DNA from: Verrucomicrobiota bacterium
GTDB lineage: Bacteria > Verrucomicrobiota > Verrucomicrobiia > Limisphaerales > UBA9464
Assembly (NCBI GenBank): GCA_947471985.1
Contig: CANIZL010000040.1
Coordinates: 1 to 54,472, forward strand
Length of the DNA stretch: 54,472 nt
Direction: 5' to 3'
The notes beneath the pieces are model-generated. The model ran no database searches. It was not told where the DNA came from and worked only from the letters and a program-made list of their open reading frames with translations. Made by a program: the position numbers and the translations under genes. This document shows positions 43,665-52,586 of this stretch, one piece after another (the stretch's first letter is position 1; each line of letters opens with the position of its first letter).

Positions 43665-46219
43665 CAGAACTGTCCTCCCAGGGAGAAATAGGCGCGGGGA
43701 TCGCGACCGCCGCGGTTGGGTGTATCCAGCAGCGGCCAGCCCACGGTGATGCGGAGATCCACGCGGTTGTTGACGTTGGCGGACACACCAAAGCCGGCGC
43801 CCCAGAGAGCCAACCGGTCGTCGACGCCGGCGGGGGCTTCGAGCAGATAGCGTTCGCCGTAGTCGATGAAGATGGACGCCCGCAGCCACACGGGCACGGC
43901 CGCGGCGCCAAACGGCACCTGACTCGTCCAATACGGCGTGCGCAGTTCCGCGCTGGTGAACCACCCGGCGTCGCCGAATTGGTCGCCTTCAAAATAGCCT
44001 CGCACACTGTTCAATCCGCCCACGGAGAACTGTTCATTGGAGATGAGCGCGCCGGTGGCGGCCTGGCCGGTGGCGCGCAACAGGGCGGACGCGTTCCCCG
44101 GCAATTTCTGTTCCCGGGAGAACGCCAGCGTCGCCTTGCCGTAGGTGGCGTGGGCGTTGGTGCTGTAACCGGCGGCGGCGAAATCGGCGGATTCGCCCAC
44201 AAAATTTCCGCCCAAACTCAGGCTCGCGGACTGGCTTCCCCAACGATCACTCGACGAATAATCCGCGGACAGACTGAGCGGCAGGTATTGCACCTCGTGA
44301 TGCCGGGACGGTCGGGGCGACGCGACAACACTCTCGATGGTCTGCGAACCCTGGAGGTTCGTCACCACGGTGGTGATGATGAAATTGTTGGTGTTGAAAC
44401 TCTCCAGGAAATACCGCTTCCAATCGAAGCCCCCGGAGAAGTTCCAACGATTGGTCTCGGTCAACGCCAGGGGCACGCTGAGCCGGGCGCCGACGCCCTC
44501 GTTGAGGGAGATGTTCTGACCGGAATCGCGCGACACGATGGTCAACAGGGGCGTTTGCGAGACGATCCGCGCGGGGCTGAGCTGGATGCCCGTGTCGCTG
44601 GAGGAGGCGCTGGCGAAGAGGGAAAAATCGGGCCGCGAACCGGCCGGTGGCAGGCGGAATTGCCGCGTGGCTTCGTCGTAACCGAAGCGCGTGGAGCTGG
44701 CGATTTGTTCCTCGACGGAGCGGGCGGTGCCGAACGGCAGTCGGTAATAGGCGCCGTAGTTGGCGATCAACGGGCGATTGAAAAATCGGTCGGTGACGGC
44801 CCCGGGCGTTTTGTACGCTTCCGGACTGAACCCGTAGGATAGCCCCGCCTGATGTTCCCGCTGCCACAGATTGTTGTACTGGGCGGAGCCATTGATGCGC
44901 CATTCGGGGGTGCCGGGAGTTGCGTAATTATTGACCTCGAGACGGCCGTGCAGCGGCAAGCGATCCTTCACCCGCAGGGTCAAGGCGCTGGTGCCGGGCT
45001 CCGGACCGGGGCCCAACGTGGGGAAGATCTGGCGGTCGCGGTTCTGGTTGGCCAGGTCGAGTTCGCGTTGTAAGACCTGGCTGTTCAGCAGGATGTTGGT
45101 GCGGAGACTCGGCAGCGAACGGCGGACGTTGTTGGAGCTGAAGTGTTGATTGCCGGCCAGCTGGATGTCGACGAGTTGCCCTTCCGTGACCTGCACCTGC
45201 ACAACGGCATTGGTCAATTGTTGCGGGGGCAGGCTGACCGAAACGGTGGCGAAGCCGCGCTCGCGATAGGCGAGTTGAAGTTCGCCGAGGGCCTTTTGAA
45301 TTTGGGGCAATGTGACGGCGGGGCCGGTGGCGTTGGTGAAGACCTGTTCGATGAAGTCGGGTCGCAGGAGCGTGTTCCCGGTGACGGCGTACTGGTTCAC
45401 CGCGAAAGTCGGGACCGGCGCGGGCTTGGGCGCCACGGGCACGGGGGGCGGAGTGATGCGCTGGGCAGCAATTCGGGCTTCGGGCGAAAGACCTTCGCGC
45501 ACGACGATGATCGCCGTGCCATCGGCCAGTAATTGTTGCGGCAGGACGACGGATGCCCCGAGGTAACCGCGATCCCGATGGAGCGTTTGCAGCCGGCTGA
45601 GGGCCGCTTGCAATTGTTCCAGTTGCACCACCGGTCCCTGCGCCGACGCGAGCACGGGCTCCAGATCCGCCACCGTCAGTACGGAGTTGCCGCGGATTTC
45701 GAAGCGCCGGATCTCGTAACTGGGCGCCTGCCATTCCGGGAGGTTTGCCGAATTGGGTTGGCTGGATGGATCACCGGCCCCGGTGGCCCGCACCCGGACG
45801 ACGCCGTCATTCAAGGCTTGGGCGGGAAGTTGGAGCGCCACCGGTCCCAGCCCCTGATCGCGGAAGGCCTGCTGGAGATTCACCAGCGCCTGACGGATCT
45901 GCGGCAGGGTGACGGCGGAGCCGAGCCCAATCGCCGTCGCCTGGGCAAGCGCAGCCGGATCCAACGCTCGCACACCCGTAATCTCGTAACGTTCCACCCG
46001 GTGGGTGGGGATCGTCGCCGGAGTTGCCGCGGCGGCGGCAGTGGGACTTGGCTCCGCGGCCTGGGCGAACGCCCGCCCCAAGCAGACGCCCAGCACCCGG
46101 AGCCCACCCACCGCGCGGCCCGGGCGATCGCATCGGATAGCCAGGTGTGCGCCGGCTCCGAGGGGAGTCGGGGACACCGGGCAGACCGGCGAGTGAGGGC
46201 GAACGGCGACGGGAATCAC
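43664..46219 (-). CDS. TpsB transporter (ShlB/FhaC/HecB family) with extended POTRA array
   Basis: About 850 residues. The start is uncertain (no ATG downstream of 46314; GTG 46219, 46177 or 46111 are options), with a signal-like segment ending near RAFAQA. Four POTRA-like units: VERYEITGVRALDPAALAQA, YEIRRFEIRGNSVLTVADLE, FAVNQYAVTGNTLLRPDFIE, and a last one before LRVKDRLPLHGRLEVNNY. Canonical members have two. The barrel follows, with VRGYFEGDQFGDAGWF (the L6-type VRGY motif) and a terminal F. It exports TpsA across the outer membrane. Confidence 0.85.
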   Translation of the reverse strand: MIPVAVRPHSPVCPVSPTPLGAGAHLAIRCDRPGRAVGGLRVLGVCLGRAFAQAAEPSPTAAAAATPATIPTHRVERYEITGVRALDPAALAQATAIGLGSAVTLPQIRQALVNLQQAFRDQGLGPVALQLPAQALNDGVVRVRATGAGDPSSQPNSANLPEWQAPSYEIRRFEIRGNSVLTVADLEPVLASAQGPVVQLEQLQAALSRLQTLHRDRGYLGASVVLPQQLLADGTAIIVVREGLSPEARIAAQRITPPPVPVAPKPAPVPTFAVNQYAVTGNTLLRPDFIEQVFTNATGPAVTLPQIQKALGELQLAYRERGFATVSVSLPPQQLTNAVVQVQVTEGQLVDIQLAGNQHFSSNNVRRSLPSLRTNILLNSQVLQRELDLANQNRDRQIFPTLGPGPEPGTSALTLRVKDRLPLHGRLEVNNYATPGTPEWRINGSAQYNNLWQREHQAGLSYGFSPEAYKTPGAVTDRFFNRPLIANYGAYYRLPFGTARSVEEQIASSTRFGYDEATRQFRLPPAGSRPDFSLFASASSSDTGIQLSPARIVSQTPLLTIVSRDSGQNISLNEGVGARLSVPLALTETNRWNFSGGFDWKRYFLESFNTNNFIITTVVTNLQGSQTIESVVASPRPSRHHEVQYLPLSLSADYSSSDRWGSQSASLSLGGNFVGESADFAAAGYSTNAHATYGKATLAFSREQKLPGNASALLRATGQAATGALISNEQFSVGGLNSVRGYFEGDQFGDAGWFTSAELRTPYWTSQVPFGAAAVPVWLRASIFIDYGERYLLEAPAGVDDRLALWGAGFGVSANVNNRVDLRITVGWPLLDTPNRGGRDPRAYFSLGGQF

Positions 46220-46313
46220 GGGGACGAAGGACGAACTTGGCGAAGGGGTGGGCTTGGTGGGTGGCCCGCCGGCGCGGGAAAGTCCGCGCCGGCGGGCCCT
46301 GTGGAGAGCGTCG

Positions 46314-47399
46314 TTATTCCGTCGGGGAGACCGGGCCGCCTTCGGAGGTGCGCTCCACGTGCACCTTGCTGAGCGGGATGGAGAACGCGGAGGTTTGCAG
46401 ATCGACGTCAATCGCCGCAAGCAGGCGGTCGCGGAAGGCCTTCACGTTGGGGGACGCCGTCGTGCGGGTGAACAAATGTTCATAGCCCCACTGGGAGTAT
46501 TGTCCCTGGATCACCGGGGTATGATCGTTGGCCACCTTGGAGTACGGGCCTACGAACGCGCGGTTGCCATTGAACGCCAGAATATTCGCCCCGCCGTTGA
46601 CGTTGATGGCGTCGACGCCGGTGAGGTAACTGATGGCGGGACCGGAGACGTTCAGCAGGTCGCGGATTTGCGTGGAGCTGCGGCCGGTGGGATCGATGAC
46701 GAACTTCGAGCCGGCGGTGTCCCAGTTATAAAAAATGGGACTGCCGGTGAAGCCGTTTTCCTTCTGCACGATGGTGCGCTGTCCGGCACTGGGATCGCGG
46801 CTGACGTAGTAGACGAGCGCGGTGTCATTGGTGTTGCCGGTGAGGAACCAGCCCGGAACGGCGCCATTCGCCGCGAGCGTGCGGAATTGTTGGACGGTGA
46901 TGTTGGTCAGACCGGCAGGGGCGGAGGAACTCTTCACGAAGAACACCGGCGTCACCCCGAAACGCACGTCCTCGAGTGTGGGCGTGGTGAAGGCGGTCGA
47001 CCGCTGGAAAACGGATGAGTAGGCCACGTCCGAGGGGAGGTTGACCGTGTTGGTGTCCCCGGCGTTGGGTGAGCTGAGGAAGTTGACGTTGCGGTTTTGG
47101 GTCAGGTCCTGAATGCCGGCGTTGGCGCCGTTGTAGAAGGACCGGATGGTCACCGTTTGATTGCCGTAGAGGGCGGGGATGGTGCCGGTCCAAGTGACTT
47201 TGAGCTGGCCTGAGGTGGTGGGGCCATCGGCGGGATTCTGGGAGGTGAGGTTCGCACCATAGATGCTGCGGATGGCGCGGTAGGAGGTGTCGCGGAAGGC
47301 GACGGCACCAGAGATGTTGATTTCGACCTGGGCGGAAACCGAGGTGGCGGCGAGCACGGCGCCCGCCAGAGAGCGGAGGACGAGATTGAACGTTTTCAT
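46314..47399 (-). CDS. Secreted PBP-like protein of unknown function
   Basis: 361 residues with a signal peptide (MKTFNLVLRSLAGAVLAATS, cleaved near VSAQ). The opening VEINISGAVAFRDTSYRAIR and the region DVRFGVTPVFFVKSSSAPAG with ITVQQFRTLAANGAVPG resemble the PstS-type periplasmic-binding fold (SGA..F....A, then a binding-cleft strand). Ligand unknown. It sits between the porin set and TpsB. Confidence 0.6.
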   Translation of the reverse strand: MKTFNLVLRSLAGAVLAATSVSAQVEINISGAVAFRDTSYRAIRSIYGANLTSQNPADGPTTSGQLKVTWTGTIPALYGNQTVTIRSFYNGANAGIQDLTQNRNVNFLSSPNAGDTNTVNLPSDVAYSSVFQRSTAFTTPTLEDVRFGVTPVFFVKSSSAPAGLTNITVQQFRTLAANGAVPGWFLTGNTNDTALVYYVSRDPSAGQRTIVQKENGFTGSPIFYNWDTAGSKFVIDPTGRSSTQIRDLLNVSGPAISYLTGVDAINVNGGANILAFNGNRAFVGPYSKVANDHTPVIQGQYSQWGYEHLFTRTTASPNVKAFRDRLLAAIDVDLQTSAFSIPLSKVHVERTSEGGPVSPTE

Positions 47400-47468
47400 A
47401 TCAGGAGCAGAAGAAGCAAAGTTGAGATTTCGAAACGGACGGTTTGAGGAACGGAGGGGGACGGATTT

Positions 47469-48467
47469 TTACGGCAGGACTTGGATGGCGAAGAACCGCG
47501 CGGCGCTCGTGCTGGTATCCTGCAGACTTTGCACGGTGCCGTTGCCGGTGAGGATGGCTCCGGCGGACCAGGTGGTGACGGGGGCGCTGGATCCCAGCGC
47601 ATCGGTGGCGCGCAGTTGATACCGGGCGCCGTTCACCGTGGTGAAGGAAACGGTGGTGGTGTCGCCCGTCCGCTGAATGCCCGTGATGCCGGGTGAGGGC
47701 ACCACATTGCTCACGGTGTGGAAGGTCAGCGTGCCATCGGGCTTGAGTTCAAAATAGCCGAGGAAACGACCGGCCGTATTCAGCGTACCGCCCGCCGAGG
47801 TGCCCGGCAGCAGTTCATACAGATCGGAGCGGGACACGTTGGTGGCATCACCGTCGAAATCGTCGGCGGTGCGGTTTTCGACACTTCCCTGGAACGTGCC
47901 GGCGTAGTCGCTGTTATCGCCGAGGACCGGGCCCAGGGTGAAGTCGGTGTTCACGGGAATAACGACGCCCGTCGCGGTATTGCCGGGGCCGGCGGGCTGG
48001 CTGCTGCTGGAGGAGGCGGCGTTGACGCCGAGGGCATCGATCTGACTCGCCGCGGTTCCCTGAACGAACGTGCCCTTGCGCAACCAGGCGGGGCTCTGAA
48101 CGGCGGGATTGAGACGGGGCGCCGTGACCCAGATGGTCTGGAGCGGGAAGCTGGCGTCGCCGGGGGGACGATTCGCTCCGGCCACGGACCACTGGAGACC
48201 GTTTACGCTGGGGAACGCGTTGGTGAGCTGGCTGGGTGAGTTGTTGGGGAAGGTGAAGGTCGTGCCGGGAGGCAGCGCGGTGAAGTTGGTGGCGCTGCCG
48301 AGGTTCACCACGTAGTCCGAAGCGTTGCCGGTCTGGCGAAAAGCCAGGAGCAGGTTGCCTGAACCATAGAGGAAGGGCGCGGCGTGCAGCGCCCCGGTGA
48401 ACAAGGCAAACCCACCGACCGCACCGGCCAGGCCGGGAATGAGGCGGAGGTTTGAAGAGTTTTTCAT
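47469..48467 (-). CDS. Secreted hypothetical protein
   Basis: 332 residues from the ATG at 48467. Signal peptide LRLIPGLAGAVGGFALFTGA, cleaved near LHA. The N-terminal half carries LLLAFRQTGNASDYVVNLGS, a pattern I associate with secreted Verrucomicrobiota proteins. The tail (RFFAIQVLP) is like the C-terminal modules of other secreted proteins here. Part of the porin-to-ExbD transcription unit. Confidence 0.6.
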   Translation of the reverse strand: MKNSSNLRLIPGLAGAVGGFALFTGALHAAPFLYGSGNLLLAFRQTGNASDYVVNLGSATNFTALPPGTTFTFPNNSPSQLTNAFPSVNGLQWSVAGANRPPGDASFPLQTIWVTAPRLNPAVQSPAWLRKGTFVQGTAASQIDALGVNAASSSSSQPAGPGNTATGVVIPVNTDFTLGPVLGDNSDYAGTFQGSVENRTADDFDGDATNVSRSDLYELLPGTSAGGTLNTAGRFLGYFELKPDGTLTFHTVSNVVPSPGITGIQRTGDTTTVSFTTVNGARYQLRATDALGSSAPVTTWSAGAILTGNGTVQSLQDTSTSAARFFAIQVLP

Positions 48468-48673
48468 GAGGAGATCCAACAGTGGTAACTGCGTGAGGGG
48501 TGGTGAGACTCAGCCGGCGAGTGACTGCCGACGCGGTCCCAAGTTTCCCGTGGTCAGACCTCCGGTGAACCGGTCAGTCGCGGGATGAACTTTGGTTGTG
48601 TTGAAGCCTCCCGGGGTCGGGTGGGCGTTGAATTGGAAAGGGAAGCTGGAGAGTCGCATGGGTGGAGGAGGTT

Positions 48674-50431
48674 TCAGAACGACAACTGAACCCGGGTGGA
48701 CAGGACATTTTCGTCCTGGGCGGTGACGGTTGCGGGGGCGATGAGCGTAAGAGGATTCGCCGGATTGGCCGCAGCGCCGCCGCCGTCAAAGGTGGTGTGC
48801 GTGAAGCTGGTGAGGACGCGCAGGTTTTGATTCAACCACCAATTCAACCCCACGGACCACGACGTGGCGGAACTGGCCGAAGCCTGGGCGTTGGCAAAAC
48901 TGGGAAAGGTCTTGTCGTCGAGATCCAATCGGCCGAAACGCCCCACCAATTGCCACGCCCCGGGTCCGCCGTCGCGCAGGCGGAACGGGCGGCGCGGGGT
49001 GAGGCCGGTGAAGGATGCCGGTTCGCCGGTGAGCACCCATTGACCAGACACCTGCCAGGCCGTGTGCTGCAGGTCGGCGGCGCGCAGCGTGGTGCTGTTC
49101 AAGACGCCCTGGTCGGAGATTACATATTCGCCGAGCAGACCAAAGGGCCCGTAGGTGTAGGAGGCCTGCGGCGAAAGGCGCCAGTGGTTGCCCTCGGCCA
49201 CGACCGGACCGACCACCGGGTTGTAGGCAAAGAACTGCTGGGGACCGGGGGTGCTGTAACCGGGGGCGGATCCGCCCGTGGAGGACGGCAGGGCCAGGGC
49301 GTTGGAACTGACCTGACTGAAGCTGCCACCGACGCCCAAGCCGAAGCCCTTCAGCGCGGTCCAGGATGTTTGCTTGAACGGCTGTAAAAAGATCCGACCG
49401 GCGAACTCCGGATCATCGCTGAAGCTGTTGTTGCCGGAATTTTGACCATCGCCCGCGGCGTTGAACACGCCCGCGGCGTAGCTGACCCTTTCGTCGGCCA
49501 AAGTGCCCCACAGCTGGACTCCCAGATTTCGCTGGGGGACGAGATCCGACGCGAGCGAACGTTCGTTGAAGGGCAGGGTGGCGTCGGACAGCAGTTGTTC
49601 GAGGCCGACGGGTCCCTTGAATTTGCCGGCCCGCACCTGCAGCCCGGGCAGCAGTCGGTAGTTCAGATTGGCGTCGACGATGTTGATGCTGTTGCCGCCG
49701 AACTCGGGAACGAATTGATAGTCGAGGTCGCGGAACAAGGTGCCTTCGATGATCGGCCGGGCGCGGCGGAGGAAGAAGCCGTCATTGCCCTGCGAGAGCG
49801 CGTTATCCCCGAAGAACGTGCGCGAATCCAATTGCAGCAATCCGCGGATCCGCAGGACGAAATTTGTATCGGCGGAACTGAAGGCGAAGCCGTTTTGGCT
49901 GAGGGAAATCCGGGGGGCGTTTTGGGCGCGGGTCTCGGCGGCGGTGGCGGTGGCCGCTTCCGCAAGTTCCAGCTTCCGTTCCGTGATGCGGATCTTTTGA
50001 TCGAGTTCCTGAACGGTCGGACCGGCTTCCGCGGGGAGCGTGATCTCGGGCAGCACACGACCGTGTTCGAGGGCGCTGAGTTTGGTTTCCAGTTCGGTGA
50101 TGCGCGCGAGGAGTTTCCGGGTTTGCTCGTCCGGGGCGGCGGCCTGCCGTTCAAGTTGCGCCAATTGGGCCTGCAACTTCCGGGTGATTTCCTGCTGCGC
50201 CTGCTGGGCGATCGCCAGTTGATTGGTCAGTGCACTGAATCGGGCCTCGGAGGCGGCGAGTTCGGCAGCGGTCACCCAGCGCTCGGCGGCGACCGCCGGA
50301 AGGGACGTGCCGGGGGCGGGGGCGGCCGCGGAGGCGACCGGGGCCACGCCGGGTGTCCCGAGCCAGAGGGCTCCCCCCAGAATGGGAGAGAGCAGCAGCG
50401 ATCGGGGTGGGCGGGGGACGGAAAACTTCAT
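48674..50431 (-). CDS. OprP/OprO-like outer-membrane porin with coiled-coil N-terminus
   Basis: 585 residues from the ATG at 50431, with a signal peptide (cleaved near VASA). A coiled coil at about 60-160 (FSALTNQLAIAQQAQQEITR, ARITELETKLSALEHG) may contact peptidoglycan or TonB. The porin barrel follows (GDNALSQGNDGFFLRRARPI, YQFVPEFGGNSINIVDANLN, AGKFKGPVGLEQLLSDA) as in phosphate-selective porins. It ends with an aromatic F. Ligand could be phosphate or another oxyanion. First gene of the locus. Confidence 0.85.
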   Translation of the reverse strand: MKFSVPRPPRSLLLSPILGGALWLGTPGVAPVASAAAPAPGTSLPAVAAERWVTAAELAASEARFSALTNQLAIAQQAQQEITRKLQAQLAQLERQAAAPDEQTRKLLARITELETKLSALEHGRVLPEITLPAEAGPTVQELDQKIRITERKLELAEAATATAAETRAQNAPRISLSQNGFAFSSADTNFVLRIRGLLQLDSRTFFGDNALSQGNDGFFLRRARPIIEGTLFRDLDYQFVPEFGGNSINIVDANLNYRLLPGLQVRAGKFKGPVGLEQLLSDATLPFNERSLASDLVPQRNLGVQLWGTLADERVSYAAGVFNAAGDGQNSGNNSFSDDPEFAGRIFLQPFKQTSWTALKGFGLGVGGSFSQVSSNALALPSSTGGSAPGYSTPGPQQFFAYNPVVGPVVAEGNHWRLSPQASYTYGPFGLLGEYVISDQGVLNSTTLRAADLQHTAWQVSGQWVLTGEPASFTGLTPRRPFRLRDGGPGAWQLVGRFGRLDLDDKTFPSFANAQASASSATSWSVGLNWWLNQNLRVLTSFTHTTFDGGGAAANPANPLTLIAPATVTAQDENVLSTRVQLSF

Positions 50432-50745
50432 GAGGCAGGAGGGGCGGAGAGCGGAGGACACGTTTCAATTTCCGAGGAGCACCCCTGATCGAGGGTTGAG
50501 TCGGACTCCGGGGAGGTCGCCGCGGAGGGCGGGTTGGGTGGATTTAATCCACTTAAAAACGATCAAGTTGATAGATAATTGGTGCAAAAAGAAAGCCCCC
50601 TCGGACAGCGGCGAAAAGTCGCCACCGTTTCCGAAATGCGCTGCCAATTCAACTCTGGAAAGTGTCATAAAATCGTTGCTGACCGGAACCGAACGCTTTT
50701 TGGGAACGCCCGGATCGCTGCAACGCGCTCTTGGTTAGTTTAAAC
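50432..50745 (-). other. 314-nt leader before the porin gene
   Basis: No supported gene. On the minus strand it contains a GGCGA-CTTT-TCGCC stem-loop and a GTGGATTAAATCCAC palindrome (near 50538-50552), the latter a perfect 15-base inverted repeat. Such a long leader may hold regulatory RNA structure. A 67-codon reading within it lacks homology features and was not called. Confidence 0.4.
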
Positions 50746-50762
50746 ATCTACTATGTCAATAG
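50746..50762 (-). promoter_or_regulatory. Second copy of the shared motif CTATTGACATAGTAGAT
   Basis: On the minus strand, CTATTGACATAGTAGAT matches the copy at 34073-34089 at 16 of 17 positions. It lies 315 bp upstream of the porin ATG and is oriented the same way to its gene as the first copy. This makes a shared regulator likely for the two loci. Confidence 0.5.
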
Positions 50763-50922
50763 GGATACATAATATTTTCCGATCGGGCGGCGGTTTGGGG
50801 TGGTTCAGGGCGGGTGGCCGCGTTGTCCTTGGCACGACGCCCTGAGTGCGGGCGGTTCCGGGAATTGCTCATCCCCATGGGCTGGTTGCGTTGAGTGGGT
50901 GTTGTGGTGAAGGTTTCCGGCC

Positions 50923-52200
50923 ATGCTCCTGCCGCGCTGGAAAATGTCGACGTGCGTCCGTCCATCGTGTCCGGGGACGTTTACGTTGGGTGCGTGGATC
51001 GCCGCGGGCGCACTGCTGTGGACGGCGTTCGTTCCAACGTGGGCCGGGCCGCTGCCGCTGCCGCCCGCCCGCATCGACCGGACCGCGGTCGCCACGAAGA
51101 CGGCTTCCGCCGTTCGCGTGCGCCGGGTGCTTTACAACTTCGATGGCGATTCGTGTCTCACCACGAAGGCCGGTGGACATGGGCCGGTGGCGGTGACCGT
51201 GGCCGATGTAAAGCACCTGATCGAGGAGGTGGCGTACCGGGGCAGTCGCGTGGATACGGTGCTTGTCTGCGTCAATGCGCAGGTGATGTATTATCCCACC
51301 AAGGTGGGCACGCTGCGGGGAACGCTGTCGACGCTGGAGGAGCGTGCGCAGTGGCCCGCCTCGGAGCAGCAGCGCTTTCAGAACCTGCAGGCGTTCTTTG
51401 CGGCGGGGCGCGATCCGTACGCCATTCTGTTGGCGGAAGCGCGCCGACACGGACGCGAAGCCCTGTTGAGCTTCCGGATGAACGATGATCACGGAAACGA
51501 TTTTCTGCGGACGCAGTTCAAATTGGATCATCCGGATTGGCGTCTGGGCGGTGCGCAGTATCAGGGGCGCGACGCGATGGATTTCGGCCGCGACGAAGTG
51601 CGGGATTACACCGCGCGGCTGATCGAGGAAGCCGTGCGCCGCTACGACTGCGACGGCATTGAACTGGATTTCAATCGGTTCCCGAAGTTCTTCAAGGACG
51701 GGACCACGGAGGAACGCGTCGCCCGGATGGACTCCCTTGTGAAGCGGGTCCGCGGGATGCTTGATGACGTGGGGCGGGAGCGCCGGCGCCGGTTGTTGTT
51801 ATCGGTGCGCGTGCCGTCGAACTACGGACGCACGCCGCCGACGCCGGAGACGGCCCGCCAACTGGGCTGCGATGTCCCCGGGTGGGCGCGGAAAGGTTGG
51901 GTGGATTTTGTCACCGTCTCCGAGTTTTTGCACGAACGCGGGGATTTGCCGATCGACGTGTGGAAACGGGCGATTCCCTCGGTGCCGGTTTACGGGGGCA
52001 TCGAATGCACGAAGGGGGGCGGGAGGAGGAATCTTTCGGCCGCGGAATATCGCTTCGCGGCCGAGCACCTGCGGCAGTCCGGAGCGGACGGGGTTTATCT
52101 GTTCAACTTCTTCACGTCGCGCGAAGAGGGGGTGAACGCGTACGAGCCGCCCTATGAAGTTTTGCGTGACCTGGGGGCGGACGGTCCGGGCGCGCGCTGA
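50923..52200 (+). CDS. Secreted glycoside-hydrolase-like TIM-barrel protein (GHL10-like)
   Basis: 425 residues. An N-terminal signal or anchor (TLGAWIAAGALLWTAFVP) precedes a TIM-barrel with FRMNDDHG, the DGIELDFNRFPKFFKDGTTE catalytic-type segment, and GADGVYLFNFFTS near the end. The layout resembles the glycosyl-hydrolase-like family 10 (DUF187-related). The acidic residues in ELDFNRF could act as the acid/base pair. Exported; polysaccharide substrate unknown. Starts at 50923 or 50944. Confidence 0.75.
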   Translation: MLLPRWKMSTCVRPSCPGTFTLGAWIAAGALLWTAFVPTWAGPLPLPPARIDRTAVATKTASAVRVRRVLYNFDGDSCLTTKAGGHGPVAVTVADVKHLIEEVAYRGSRVDTVLVCVNAQVMYYPTKVGTLRGTLSTLEERAQWPASEQQRFQNLQAFFAAGRDPYAILLAEARRHGREALLSFRMNDDHGNDFLRTQFKLDHPDWRLGGAQYQGRDAMDFGRDEVRDYTARLIEEAVRRYDCDGIELDFNRFPKFFKDGTTEERVARMDSLVKRVRGMLDDVGRERRRRLLLSVRVPSNYGRTPPTPETARQLGCDVPGWARKGWVDFVTVSEFLHERGDLPIDVWKRAIPSVPVYGGIECTKGGGRRNLSAAEYRFAAEHLRQSGADGVYLFNFFTSREEGVNAYEPPYEVLRDLGADGPGAR

Positions 52201-52265
52201 ACCGTCGCGGGGACGCGCAGCAGTTTCGACGGGAGCCCGGTGTGCCGGGGGGTGGTTTCAGCCGC

Positions 52266-52547
52266 CTACAAGGTCCCGGCTTCGAGCTGATCCAGATAGA
52301 TGAAATCCGGTGCCCGGACGCCCGCCTCCTTGCGGATCTGCACCAACTTCGGGGATTCGAAAAAGCGCTTCGCGTCGTCGATGGACGTCCACGCGGAAAA
52401 GTGAACGATCCGCCGGGGTTCGTTCTGATACTTGAGCACCTGGTAGGATCGCTCGCCGGCCTCGCGTCGAATGGTGGCGGCGGCATCAAAGACTTTTTTC
52501 CAAGCTTCGTAATCGACGACTTCGTGGATGATGAGGACGTATTGCAT
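52266..52547 (-). CDS. ABM-fold (antibiotic biosynthesis monooxygenase-like) small protein
   Basis: 93 residues, dimeric alpha-beta barrel type: VLIIHEVVDYEAWKKVFDAA, RIVHFSAWTSIDDAKRFFES and VRAPDFIYLDQLEAGTL. Members are often small oxygenases or stress-linked proteins. Forty bases downstream of the cupin gene on the same strand, so probably co-transcribed. Confidence 0.8.
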   Translation of the reverse strand: MQYVLIIHEVVDYEAWKKVFDAAATIRREAGERSYQVLKYQNEPRRIVHFSAWTSIDDAKRFFESPKLVQIRKEAGVRAPDFIYLDQLEAGTL

Positions 52548-52586
52548 GAGGGAAATGGAGGAAATGGGGGCGTGCGATAACGGGAG

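Noticed and set aside
40365-43691. Long plus-strand open frames opposite the TpsA gene (534 and 406 codons)
   Set aside because: They lie wholly antisense to a clear TpsA coding sequence, have low-complexity composition, and show no fold motifs. High GC readily keeps such frames open.
48674-50431. Naming the porin a phosphate porin (oprP)
   Set aside because: The fold matches, but the ligand is not readable from sequence, and the cysK/Rrf2 context points as well to sulfur oxyanions.
50465-50668. 67-codon minus-strand ORF in the porin leader
   Set aside because: No RBS or family match; it is contained in a region better explained as a structured leader.
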